The notes under the pieces were generated by a model. It was given only the letters and a program-made list of their open reading frames with translations, ran no database searches and was not told the origin of the DNA. The translations under genes and the position numbers were made by a program. Positions 55,659 to 63,778 of a stretch of 64,000 nt of DNA are shown piece after piece. Source of the DNA: an uncultured Stenotrophomonas sp. (GTDB lineage Bacteria; Pseudomonadota; Gammaproteobacteria; Xanthomonadales; Xanthomonadaceae); NCBI RefSeq assembly GCF_913778665.1, contig NZ_CAJYVQ010000010.1, positions 124,001 through 188,000 on the forward strand. Reading direction: 5' to 3'. Each line of letters opens with the position of its first letter. Positions within the stretch are counted from its first letter, which is position 1.

Positions 55659-55747
55659 GGGGTCAGATCCCTTTGCCATGCAATGGGATCTGACCCCGTT
55701 GCATCCACGCATGGCGTGGATCTACCGCGGCGGAGGGATCTGACCCC
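55659..55747. repeat. Composite repeat: GGGGTCAGATCCC hairpin plus SMAG unit
   Basis: GGGGTCAGATCCC (55659-55671) pairs perfectly with GGGATCTGACCCC (55685-55697), and a third copy of the latter is at 55735-55747. Between copies two and three lies a reversed SMAG unit (55698-55726) built on ATCCACGCATGGCGTGGAT. The block fills the gap between the ABC exporter and AhpD-like genes, which lie on the same strand. Confidence 0.75.
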
Positions 55748-55755
55748 GGTGGGAA

Positions 55756-56205
55756 TTATGGCAGTGGCGGCAGCAGGCCGGCACCCAGCCGGTTCCAGGC
55801 ATTGATCACGGCGATGCCCATGCTCAGGTCGCTGATGCCCTTCTCATCGAAGTGCGGGGCCAGCGCATCGAATGCGGCCTGTGACGGCGCGCCGTCGGTC
55901 AGCCGGGTCAGGTCCTCGGCCCAGCCCAGCGCGGCACGCTCGCGCGCATCGTAGAAACGGCTTTCATGCCACGCCGGCAGCGTGTCCAGCTTGCGTGGCT
56001 CGATGCCGCCCTTGCGCAGCGCGGTGCCGTGCATGTCCATGCAGTAGCCGCAGCCGTTGAGCTGGGACACGCGCAGGAACACCAGTTCCATCAACGTCGG
56101 GTCGATCGAGCTGTCATGCACCGCCTTGCTGGTGGCCAGCAGGCCCTTGAAGGCATCGGCGGCCAGGCGGGTGTAGGGAACGCGGGGAAAGGTATGGTCG
56201 GACAT
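55756..56205 (-). CDS. Carboxymuconolactone decarboxylase/AhpD-like protein
   Basis: A 149-residue AhpD-fold protein. The redox motif is NGCGYCMDMHGTALRKGG, with the CxxC and nearby His of alkylhydroperoxidase-D-type proteins. It likely reduces peroxides or reactive organic species in the cytoplasm. The ATG at 56205 was chosen by family start. It is 36 bases downstream of the SigJ-like sigma gene; this pairing recurs in many bacteria. Confidence 0.9.
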   Translation of the reverse strand: MSDHTFPRVPYTRLAADAFKGLLATSKAVHDSSIDPTLMELVFLRVSQLNGCGYCMDMHGTALRKGGIEPRKLDTLPAWHESRFYDARERAALGWAEDLTRLTDGAPSQAAFDALAPHFDEKGISDLSMGIAVINAWNRLGAGLLPPLP

Positions 56206-56241
56206 GTTCGGCTCCACGGCGGCCACGATGGCCGCCTTTCG

Positions 56242-57138
56242 CTACCAGGACGCCGCCGCGCCCGCCGTCGTGACAACCGCAGACAGCTTTTCCGGATTCA
56301 GCACGCTGTAGACCTGGGTGATGCGTCCATCCACCACCTCTACCGTGGTGACCGAGTGCAGGCGCTGGCCATCGAAGCGCAGGATGGCCGGTTCGCCGTT
56401 CACATAGCCCAGCTGCGCGGTGTGGCCCAGGCCGCGTTGGGCAATGGCCCAGAACAGGCGACCGATGCGTTCGGCGCCCAGCAGCGGCCGGATCGCGGCG
56501 GTGACCACGCCGCCGCCATCGGACACCAGCCGCGCATTGGCATGCAGCAGGGCCTGCACGGCCTGGCTGTCGCCCTGCTGGGTGGCGTGCATGAAGCGCG
56601 CCAGCAGCTCCCGGTGCTGCCGCGCATCGGCATTGAAGCGCGGGCGCCCGGCCTGCAGTCGCTGCCGGGCCCGATGCACCAGTTGGCGGCAGTTGGCCTG
56701 GCTATGGCCGATCAGCCCGGCGATCTCGGCATAGTCATGCTCGAACACTTCCTTGAGCAGGAAGGCCGCCCGTTCCTCAGGACCCAGCTGTTCCAGCAGC
56801 GTCAGGAAGGCCACCGAGACATCGTCAGCCAGCGCCAGGCGCTGCGCCGGGCCGGGGGCCGGGTCGGGCTCCAGGCTGATCGCCAGTGGCTCGGCCAGCC
56901 AAGGGCCCACGTAGTGCGCGCGCTCGCGCCGGGCCGCACGCAGGCGGTCCAGCCCCAGCCGGGTGGTGGCGGTCACCAGCCATGCCTCGGGATCGCGCAC
57001 GCTGGCTGGGTCGGCGCCGGACCAGCGCAGCCAGGCGTCCTGCACCACGTCTTCGGCATCGGCACGGCTGCCCAGCAGGCGGTAGGCCAGCGCCATCAGG
57101 CGCGGGCGGTGGGTCTGGAAGGTCGATTCAACATTCAT
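56242..57138 (-). CDS. SigJ-like ECF sigma factor with SnoaL-like tail
   Basis: A 298-residue ECF sigma factor. Region 2 spans ~5-75 (RPRLMALAYRLLGSRADAED, VQDAWLRW), region 4 ~105-160 (FLLKEVFEHDYAEIAGLIGHSQANC). The C-terminal ~120 residues form a SnoaL/NTF2-like domain that in such ECF41-type factors controls activity in place of an anti-sigma factor. ECF41 factors usually sit next to a carboxymuconolactone-decarboxylase-like or oxidoreductase gene, as seen here. Confidence 0.9.
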   Translation of the reverse strand: MNVESTFQTHRPRLMALAYRLLGSRADAEDVVQDAWLRWSGADPASVRDPEAWLVTATTRLGLDRLRAARRERAHYVGPWLAEPLAISLEPDPAPGPAQRLALADDVSVAFLTLLEQLGPEERAAFLLKEVFEHDYAEIAGLIGHSQANCRQLVHRARQRLQAGRPRFNADARQHRELLARFMHATQQGDSQAVQALLHANARLVSDGGGVVTAAIRPLLGAERIGRLFWAIAQRGLGHTAQLGYVNGEPAILRFDGQRLHSVTTVEVVDGRITQVYSVLNPEKLSAVVTTAGAAASW

Positions 57139-57298
57139 GTCGGCAAGGACGCCAGAGGGGGTGGGGGCGTGACAGAGGGGTTGGGGGCAGGCCTCTTTCC
57201 ACAGGGACCGGCTCTGACCCCTGCGAATCTACGCGCACTCGGCGGAGGGGGTAAAATGAGCGGATTACCCCCGCCAGCCTCGAGCAAGCGAGCAAGCC

Positions 57299-58816
57299 GT
57301 GACATCGATCAAGCAGGAAGACCTCATCCAGTCCATCGCCGACGCGCTGCAGTACATCTCGTACTACCACCCGGTCGACTACATCAAGAACCTCGCCGCC
57401 GCGTATGAGCGCGAAGAGTCGCCGGCCGCGAAGGAAGCGATGGCCCAGATCCTGATCAATTCGCGGATGTGCGCCGAAGGCCACCGGCCGATCTGCCAGG
57501 ACACCGGCATCGTCACCGTGTTCCTGGAAATCGGCATGGACGTGCGCTGGGACGACGCCACCATGGGCGTGGAAGACATGGCCAACGAAGGCGTGCGCCG
57601 TGCCTACATGCATCCGGACAACAAGCTGCGCGCCTCGGTGCTGGCTGATCCGGCCGGCAAGCGCATCAACACCAGGGACAACACCCCGGGCGTGGTCAAC
57701 GTCAAGGTGGTGCCGGGCAATACGGTCGACGTGATCGTCGCCGCCAAGGGCGGTGGTTCGGAAGCGAAGACCAAGTTCGCCATGCTCAACCCGTCCGACT
57801 CCATCGTCGACTGGGTGCTGAAGACCGTGCCGACCATGGGCGCCGGCTGGTGCCCGCCGGGCATGCTCGGCATCGGCATCGGTGGCACCGCCGAGAAGGC
57901 GATGCTGCTGGCCAAGGAAGCGCTGATGGAGCCGATCGACATCACTGAGCTGCAGGCCCGTGGTGCCTCCAACCGCATCGAAGAGCTGCGCCTGGAGCTG
58001 TATGAGAAGGTCAACGCGCTGGGCATCGGCGCACAGGGCCTGGGCGGCCTGACCACCGTGCTCGACATCAAGATCAACGATTACCCGACCCACGCGGCCA
58101 ATCTGCCGGTGGCGATGATCCCGAATTGCGCGGCCACCCGCCACGCGCACTTCACCCTGGACGGCAGCGGCCCGGTGATGCTGGACCCGCCGTCGCTGGA
58201 AGACTGGCCGAAGCTCACCTACGACGCATCCAAGGGCACCCGCGTGGATCTGGACACGATCACCCCGGAAGACGTGGCCAGCTGGAAGCCCGGCCAGACC
58301 CTGCTGCTGAACGGCAAGCTGCTGACCGGCCGCGACGCCGCGCACAAGCGCATGGTCGACATGCTCAACAAGGGCGAGGCGCTGCCGGTCGATCTGAAGG
58401 GCCGCTTCATCTACTACGTCGGCCCGGTCGACCCGGTGCGCGACGAAGTGGTGGGCCCGGCCGGTCCGACCACCGCCACCCGCATGGACAAGTTCACCCG
58501 CCAGGTGCTGGAGCAAACCGGCCTGCTGGGCATGGTCGGCAAGGCCGAGCGTGGCCCGGCGGCCATTGAGGCCATCCGTGACAACAAGTCGGCCTACCTG
58601 ATGGCCGTCGGTGGTTCGGCCTACCTGGTGTCCAAGGCGATCAAGGCGGCCAAGGTGGTCGGCTTCGCCGACCTGGGCATGGAAGCGATCTACGAGTTCA
58701 CCGTGCAGGACATGCCGGTGACCGTGGCGGTCGACTCCACCGGCGAGTCGGTGCACAAGACCGGCCCGCGCGAATGGCAGGCCCGCATCGGCAAGATTCC
58801 GGTGGTGGTGGAGTAA
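57299..58816 (+). CDS. fumA: Class I fumarate hydratase
   Basis: A 505-residue 4Fe-4S fumarase of the TCA cycle. Cluster Cys are expected in PICQDTGIVTVF, AGWCPPGMLGIG and PNCAATRHAHF. The C-terminal beta domain includes GRDAAHKRMVDML and KSAYLMAVGGSAYL. Class I enzymes are sensitive to superoxide. The GTG at 57299 gives a family-like start; no ATG is in frame before the conserved region. Symbol by homology to E. coli FumA/FumB. Confidence 0.93.
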   Translation: MTSIKQEDLIQSIADALQYISYYHPVDYIKNLAAAYEREESPAAKEAMAQILINSRMCAEGHRPICQDTGIVTVFLEIGMDVRWDDATMGVEDMANEGVRRAYMHPDNKLRASVLADPAGKRINTRDNTPGVVNVKVVPGNTVDVIVAAKGGGSEAKTKFAMLNPSDSIVDWVLKTVPTMGAGWCPPGMLGIGIGGTAEKAMLLAKEALMEPIDITELQARGASNRIEELRLELYEKVNALGIGAQGLGGLTTVLDIKINDYPTHAANLPVAMIPNCAATRHAHFTLDGSGPVMLDPPSLEDWPKLTYDASKGTRVDLDTITPEDVASWKPGQTLLLNGKLLTGRDAAHKRMVDMLNKGEALPVDLKGRFIYYVGPVDPVRDEVVGPAGPTTATRMDKFTRQVLEQTGLLGMVGKAERGPAAIEAIRDNKSAYLMAVGGSAYLVSKAIKAAKVVGFADLGMEAIYEFTVQDMPVTVAVDSTGESVHKTGPREWQARIGKIPVVVE

Positions 58817-58837
58817 GTCTCCAGCTTCCGTTTCACG

Positions 58838-58864
58838 CAACGGCGCCCGTGTGGCGCCGTTGTT
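58838..58864 (+). terminator. Hairpin after fumarase
   Basis: A perfect 10-bp stem CAACGGCGCC/GGCGCCGTTG (58838-58847 and 58853-58862) with a five-base loop, 22 bases past the stop. The following T content is weak. Confidence 0.6.
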
Positions 58865-58928
58865 GCAGGCCGCCGTGGATCGCGTGCTCTGCTAACGTGC
58901 TGTCTGGCATGCTGGAAGGGAGTCCACG

Positions 58929-59257
58929 TGCTGCAGTGGTCGCGTGTTTTCGTGTTGCTGGTCGCTGTGCCGGCGTGTCGGCCTGCGAGAGCCAGAAGGC
59001 GGCGTGCGACTTCCACAACCGCGCCCGTGCCGAGTCGGATCAGCGGAGTTGCGAAAGCGAAAAGAGCCGGATCATCAGCGGTTGCAGTGGTATTGCCGAC
59101 GACAAGCAGCGGCACAACTGCGAAGGGGCAACGGTGCCGGCAGCTATTGCGGCCCCCGGCGCTTCCTTCATGCGGTGCTCCGTACGCCCACTGCCTGCTC
59201 TCCTGCGGCGGCACCGTGAATGAAATCCGCTCCGGCACCGGTGTTCCCGTGTACTGA
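58929..59257 (+). pseudogene. Frameshifted Cys-rich lipoprotein
   Basis: The coding signal jumps between frames. From 58929 a GTG start gives VLQWSRVFVLLVAVPA, a good signal peptide. The next plausible protein text, GVSACESQKAACDFHNRARA with a lipobox-like SAC, is in another frame. Then SYCGP appears in the third frame and AHCLLSCGGTVNEIRSGTGV returns in the first frame before the stop at 59257. Together they look like one Cys-rich exported lipoprotein broken by two or three indels. Its neighbour at 59339 is an intact protein of similar style. Sequencing error is the main alternative. Confidence 0.45.
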
Positions 59258-59338
59258 TCGAAGGCGTGTGTGGATGCCTGCACGAGCAACCACAGTCTGC
59301 TAGGGTCCGCACATTACATTCCTGTACTGGATGTGCCC

Positions 59339-59674
59339 ATGCGCCTGCATCGATCCGTCGCGTCTGTGTTCCTGCTGGTCCTGGCCGGTTGCAGCACAAC
59401 CTCATCCTATGAAGGTGCGGATTTCTCCGCGTCCGCGCACTGCCGCATGCAGTGCCAGGCCAGCCATCGCAGCTGTATGGCGCAGGGCAGCAGCGGCAAC
59501 AGTGCCTTCAGCTGCGAGCAGCAGGTGGTGCCCGCGCCGGACAAGCGCTGCAAGGACGTCGCCAACCCCGAGCTGCGCCGTGCCTGCGAACTGAAGACGC
59601 ACGACTGCACGATGCGCGCGCCGATGATGTCCTGTGGAGAGCGCCGGGATTCGTGCATGAGCACCTGCGGTTGA
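59339..59674 (+). CDS. Cys-rich lipoprotein of unknown function
   Basis: A 111-residue lipoprotein with lipobox LVLAGC (Cys near residue 18). The mature part has nine further Cys in spaced pairs (HCRMQCQ, RSCMAQ, FSCEQQ, RRACELKTHDC, MSCGERRDSCMSTCG), suggesting a disulfide-locked or metal-binding fold. No known family. It is monocistronic and sits behind the broken relative. Confidence 0.7.
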   Translation: MRLHRSVASVFLLVLAGCSTTSSYEGADFSASAHCRMQCQASHRSCMAQGSSGNSAFSCEQQVVPAPDKRCKDVANPELRRACELKTHDCTMRAPMMSCGERRDSCMSTCG

Positions 59675-59731
59675 ACGCAGCGGCATCGCCGGGCGCATAA
59701 TCGGCGGATCCACCCACACAGGATCCGCCGC

Positions 59732-60367
59732 ATGAGCACCACGCTGTATGGTTCGACCAGTACTGCCGCGCTGGTGGTGCATTGGCTGCTGATCGAGCTG
59801 GGCATCGAGCACGAACTGGTGCTGCTGGACTTTGACCGGCGCGAGCACAAAGCGGCCGGGTATCTGGCGCTGAATCCGGCCGGCGTGGTGCCTACGCTGA
59901 TGATCGACGGCGCGGTACTGACCGAAGCGGCAGCCATCGCGCTGTACCTGGCCGACCGTCATCCGGAAGCTGGCCTGCTGCCGGCGCTGGGCACGCCGCA
60001 GCGTGGCGATGCCTACCGCTGGATGTTCTGGTGCGCCAATACGCTGCAGCCGGCCTACCGTGCCTGGTTCTATCCGCACGAAGTGGCGGGCGAGGAGAAC
60101 GTCGAGGCCAGCCGCGAGATGGCGCGGCAGCGGCTGGAGTCGGCCTGGCAGCATGTGGCGACCCACCTGCAGGCGCACGGGCCGTACCTGCTGGGCGCCG
60201 CGCCGTGTGTGGTCGACTACATGCTGGTGATGCTGATGCGCTGGTCGCGCAACATGCCGACACCGAGTGACCGCTGGCCGGTGCTCAAGGCACATGCCAC
60301 CTCGATGAAGGCGCGCCCGGCCTTTGCCGAGGTCTATCGCCGCGAGGGGATCACCGACTGGCTGTAA
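59732..60367 (+). CDS. Glutathione S-transferase family protein
   Basis: A 211-residue GST. The N-terminal thioredoxin-like domain has LYGSTSTAALVVHWLLIELG and the GSH-binding loops NPAGVVPTLMIDG and LTEAAAIALYLADRHPE. The C-terminal helical domain includes YLLGAAPCVVDYMLVMLMRW. The catalytic position near residue 10 is Ser/Thr rather than Tyr. The substrate is unknown. Confidence 0.9.
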   Translation: MSTTLYGSTSTAALVVHWLLIELGIEHELVLLDFDRREHKAAGYLALNPAGVVPTLMIDGAVLTEAAAIALYLADRHPEAGLLPALGTPQRGDAYRWMFWCANTLQPAYRAWFYPHEVAGEENVEASREMARQRLESAWQHVATHLQAHGPYLLGAAPCVVDYMLVMLMRWSRNMPTPSDRWPVLKAHATSMKARPAFAEVYRREGITDWL

Positions 60368-60399
60368 GCCAGTCGGATGGGGGCGGGGACCCGTCCGGG

Positions 60400-60496
60400 C
60401 AGAGTCGACTGTCAGTGGACCGCCACACGCAGTGCGGGCGTTTCCGCGAACGAATCCGAAGGATTGGGGGGGGAGTCGGCCAACAGTCGACTCTAC
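60400..60496. repeat. Long-range SMAG-type inverted repeat
   Basis: GAGTCGACTGT (60401-60411) and ACAGTCGACTC (60482-60492) are perfect inverted copies 70 bases apart; the right one ends in CTACC, a reversed GTAG head. Lies between convergent genes. Confidence 0.65.
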
Positions 60497-60530
60497 CAAC
60501 AGGCTTCGCTACGCCGCGACCGCGGGCGGA

Positions 60531-60872
60531 TTACAGGATCTCCAGCACCGTTTCCGGTGGCCGGCAAAGGCGCGTGCCCTTGTCCGTGCGCACCACCGGC
60601 CGGTTGATCAGGCGCGGTTGTTCGGCCATCGCCGCCAGCAGGGTGGCGTCGTCGGCGCCGTCCAGGCCGAGTTCGGCGAACTGCGGCTCCTTGCTGCGCG
60701 CCAGCGCCTGTGCGCTCAGGCCGGATTCGGCCAGTACCTGGCGCAGGGTCGCCGCGTCCGGCGGGCTGTCCAGGTAGTCGATCACTACCGGCTCGAAGCC
60801 GGCATCACGGATCAGCTTCAGCGCGCCGCGCGAGTTGCTGCAGGCCGGGTTGTGCCAGATCGTCACGTCCAT
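60531..60872 (-). CDS. arsC: ArsC-family glutaredoxin-dependent reductase
   Basis: A 113-residue ArsC-fold protein. The catalytic Cys is in IWHNPACSNSRGAL; the anion-site Arg residues are expected in LINRPVVRTDKGTRLCRPPE, which is typical. It likely reduces arsenate with glutathione and glutaredoxin, but no other ars genes are nearby, so Spx/YffB-like roles are possible. The ATG overlaps the phospholipase stop by one base (TGATG), so it is translated from the same mRNA. Confidence 0.83.
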   Translation of the reverse strand: MDVTIWHNPACSNSRGALKLIRDAGFEPVVIDYLDSPPDAATLRQVLAESGLSAQALARSKEPQFAELGLDGADDATLLAAMAEQPRLINRPVVRTDKGTRLCRPPETVLEIL

Positions 60873-62026
60873 CAGAACCACTCCAGCAGGGACACGCCCA
60901 CGCCGACATAGGTGGCCTTGTGGTTATAGTCGATCAGGCTTTCGCCGTAGCCATCGAAGACCTGCACGTGGCCGCGCAGCAGGTTGCTGATCGGGAAGCC
61001 ATAGTCCAGCTGCAGCGCGCCATGCGAGCGGCTGCCGGATCGCAGCGAATGGCGCGCCATCAGCGAGACTTCGTGGCCGTTGCGGTTCCAGATCAGGGTC
61101 GCGTCACCGCGGCCCATGTAGTCGTCGATGTCCGGATTGTTGTCGTCACTGCGGGTCTCAGGAATGCGGTACCACGGGCGCAGCACCAGGGCCCAGTTCT
61201 CGCGGTCCAGGCCGACGTTGAGCATCACCCGGTTCCAGCTGCGCGACAGCGGGTCGGCGCGGCCGTTGGACTGGTGGTTCAGCGCGATGCCGGTCATGCG
61301 GCCGCGCCAGCCCCCGATCGAGTAGCCGTTGCGGAACACCATCATCACTTCCGGCTCGTAGTTGGTTTCGCGGAACGGGCGCGAATCCTCGCCGTTGTAG
61401 GCCTGCCAGCGCGAGCTCTGCGTGTAGCCGGCCCAGATGTCGCCGTTGTCGCCGAACAGGTTCTCGGCGATCTTGGTCTTGAAGCTGATCTGGAACTTCA
61501 GCTCGGTGCTGTCCAGCACCTGCGGCGTGGTGACTGTGTTTGCCGGGTTCGGCGAGTGCGGGGTGGTGTTGCGGTCACTGGTCCAGAAGGCAGGCAGCAG
61601 GTACACCGGCTTGTAGGCGCGCAGCTGGAACGGCCCGAGTTTGGAGTCTTCGGCCAGCTCCCAGCGGCTGTCCAGCAGCGACCCGCGACCGGCATTGGCC
61701 AGCGCACTGTCCGGCGTGGCCGCGCGGAACAGGTCGCCGACCCGTTCGCGCAGCTTTTCCTCGCCCTGGCTCAGGCGCGTGCTCTGCCGTTCCTCGCGGC
61801 GGGCCTGGGCAGCGGCTTCGGCAGCGGCGTCGGCCTCGGCCGTGGCCTGAGGGGTGCGCCCGAACTGGCGGTCATAACAGGCCAGGCGAGCGGCGTCGGT
61901 GGTGATCGCCGCGCACGCCGTCGGCGAGGCGTCGGCGCTCGGCGCGAACTCCTGGGCGGCCAGCGGCATGCTGGCCAGGGCCAGCGCCAATGGGGCGAGG
62001 CGGGGAAGCAGCGGAAGGAGGGTCAT
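60872..62026 (-). CDS. pldA: Outer-membrane phospholipase A
   Basis: A 384-residue OMPLA homologue. A signal peptide (LALALASMPLAAQ) is followed by a ~95-residue extension with a Cys-containing ATDAARLACYDRQFG segment, then the 12-strand barrel. The catalytic His and Ser are in GIALNHQSNGRADPLSRSWN, with the Asn partner expected in the next strand pair (YEPEVMMVFRNG region). It hydrolyses phospholipids that reach the outer leaflet. The extension makes it about 95 residues longer than E. coli PldA. Confidence 0.92.
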   Translation of the reverse strand: MTLLPLLPRLAPLALALASMPLAAQEFAPSADASPTACAAITTDAARLACYDRQFGRTPQATAEADAAAEAAAQARREERQSTRLSQGEEKLRERVGDLFRAATPDSALANAGRGSLLDSRWELAEDSKLGPFQLRAYKPVYLLPAFWTSDRNTTPHSPNPANTVTTPQVLDSTELKFQISFKTKIAENLFGDNGDIWAGYTQSSRWQAYNGEDSRPFRETNYEPEVMMVFRNGYSIGGWRGRMTGIALNHQSNGRADPLSRSWNRVMLNVGLDRENWALVLRPWYRIPETRSDDNNPDIDDYMGRGDATLIWNRNGHEVSLMARHSLRSGSRSHGALQLDYGFPISNLLRGHVQVFDGYGESLIDYNHKATYVGVGVSLLEWF

Positions 62027-62144
62027 TGCAGCAGGCCCTTCAGTGAATTCGGGAATCGCACAGTGTGGAGGCTGCGCCGCATCGCGGCCAGCCCCACGGT
62101 TTATGCACGTCTACCGCGTGCGCGCGGCGTGAAGGCCGCATGGG

Positions 62145-62630
62145 TTACAGGAACCAGGCGAAGGCGAACAGGCCGAGCATGGCGATCACCACCGCCAGTT
62201 TCAGCGCCAGGCCGAGCAGAATGCCCAGCCAGGTCGCCAGGCCCACTCTGGTCGAGCGTCCCAATTGGCGGGTATGCCAGTACTCGCCGAGCAGGGCGCC
62301 GATCAGCGGCCCGGCAAACAACCCGATCGGCATGAAGAACAGGCCGACGATGCTGCCGGCGAAGGTGCCCCACAGCGCCTTGCGGCTGGCGCCGACCCGT
62401 TGCGCGCCGACCACGGTTGCCAGCACGTCCACCAGGAGCGAGAGCAGGGTCAGTGCACCCAGCGCGACCAGAGTCGGCCAGCCGACATGGGCAAAGCCGT
62501 CGGCCCAGGCGGCCAGCAGCAACCCGATGAACACCAGCGGCACGCCGGGAAGGGCCGGCAGCACAATGCCAGCGATGCCAACAAGGACAAAAATGACCGC
62601 TAGCAGATACAAGATGAATGAGAGTCCCAT
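62145..62630 (-). CDS. DUF456 family membrane protein
   Basis: A 161-residue inner-membrane protein with about four hydrophobic segments. The family pattern is LPALPGVPLVFIGLLLAAW followed by a glycine-rich half (ALWGTFAGSIVGLFFMPIGL, GPLIGALLGEY). Function is unknown. It is monocistronic. Confidence 0.85.
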   Translation of the reverse strand: MGLSFILYLLAVIFVLVGIAGIVLPALPGVPLVFIGLLLAAWADGFAHVGWPTLVALGALTLLSLLVDVLATVVGAQRVGASRKALWGTFAGSIVGLFFMPIGLFAGPLIGALLGEYWHTRQLGRSTRVGLATWLGILLGLALKLAVVIAMLGLFAFAWFL

Positions 62631-62865
62631 GCTGATCCGTATGGTCGCCGTTTTGGGGTTGACAGTGAAAGATTTTGCCAGTTGCTTTTTCGTTTTGGGC
62701 GGGTTAAGTTGCAGTCGCTGAGCTTGGCAAGGTCACCGTGGATCGTGGCCTGATGAAGCAAGATCTTCCCGATCCGCTGCATCGATGCACCTCGCTTCCC
62801 CCTTGCTTGTCAGCCGCCCACCAGGCGTATCCAACAACAAGAGAGAGTCAAAGGGAGTTAGTGAG

Positions 62866-63075
62866 ATGGCTGATCGCGAGACCGGTACCGTGAAGTGGTT
62901 CAATGATGCGAAGGGCTTCGGCTTCATCAGCCGGCAGAATGGCGAGGACGTGTTCGTGCACTTCCGCGCCATCGAGACCCAGGGCTTCAAGAGCCTCAAG
63001 GAAGGCCAGGCCGTTACGTTTGAAGTCGTGCAGGGCCAGAAGGGCCTGCAGGCTGACAAGGTGCAGCCGGCGTAA
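62866..63075 (+). CDS. Cold-shock protein (CspA family)
   Basis: A 69-residue OB-fold RNA/DNA-binding protein. RNP1 is KGFGFISR and RNP2 VFVHF. It unwinds RNA structures in cold or stationary phase. An AAGGGAG site precedes the ATG at 62866. A perfect TTGACA lies at 62659-62664 without a clear -10 box; if used, the leader would be ~170 bases, in line with the long leaders of cold-inducible csp genes. Confidence 0.95.
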   Translation: MADRETGTVKWFNDAKGFGFISRQNGEDVFVHFRAIETQGFKSLKEGQAVTFEVVQGQKGLQADKVQPA

Positions 63076-63096
63076 CACCTGCCGCATTCCGGCATC

Positions 63097-63125
63097 AAAA
63101 AGGCCCGCGCAAGCGGGCCTTTTTC
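63097..63125 (+). terminator. Rho-independent terminator of the csp gene
   Basis: An 8-bp AGGCCCGC/GCGGGCCT stem (63101-63108 and 63113-63120) with a GCAA loop and five T residues. Confidence 0.9.
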
Positions 63126-63146
63126 GTTTCCGCGGCCTGCTGCAGG

Positions 63147-63641
63147 TCAGCGCAGGATGACCTTGCCGTTGACCACGCGCACATAGGTGTTCTCGCGGAT
63201 GCCGCCGAGGTCGCGCTGGTTGACCACGATGGTGCGGCCATCATCCATGCGCACGCTGATATCGTAGGTATCGCTGGTGACGTTCTTCTGGATCTGGTTG
63301 CCGGCCAGCGCGCCACCGACCGCGCCTGCAGCGGCGGCGATGTTCTTGTTGCCACGGCTGCCGCCGGTGTGGTCGGAGATCTCATGGCCTGCCACGGCGC
63401 CGACGATACCGCCGAGGATGGCGCCGGTCGCGCTGGGCGCGGTGCGGCCGGACGGCACGGTGTTGATGCGGGTGACGATGCCGCAGTCGGCGCAGCGGCC
63501 CTGGTTGTACCCGCCGTTGTTGCCGTAGCCGCCATTGTTGTAGCCGTTGTTGTAACCACCGCCGCCGTAACCGGGCGAGGTGGCACAGCCTGCCAGGGCG
63601 AGGGTAGCAATGGCGCTGGCAGCGATGAGCTGGATCTTCAT
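63147..63641 (-). CDS. Glycine-zipper 2TM lipoprotein
   Basis: A 164-residue outer-membrane lipoprotein with lipobox LALAGC (Cys near residue 19). A Gly/Asn/Tyr-rich stretch (GYGGGGYNNGYNNGGYGNNG) precedes two glycine-zipper helices (ATGAILGGIVGAVAGHEI, AAAAGAVGGALAGNQI) and a C-terminal beta part with RMDDGRTIVVNQ. It belongs to the SlyB/17-kDa antigen type, linked to envelope integrity. The ATG at 63641 places the signal at the terminus. Confidence 0.9.
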   Translation of the reverse strand: MKIQLIAASAIATLALAGCATSPGYGGGGYNNGYNNGGYGNNGGYNQGRCADCGIVTRINTVPSGRTAPSATGAILGGIVGAVAGHEISDHTGGSRGNKNIAAAAGAVGGALAGNQIQKNVTSDTYDISVRMDDGRTIVVNQRDLGGIRENTYVRVVNGKVILR

Positions 63642-63778
63642 GGGGCGTCTCCTGGCCGTGAAGGCGGGTGTGATTGGGTGGCACTGCGTCATGCAGCAGG
63701 GTGGACGAATCCTCTCCTTTCGAACGTGAACAAGGTGCCAATCAGGCGTGTGTAGTCCGGCTGCAGGATGAATGCGCC

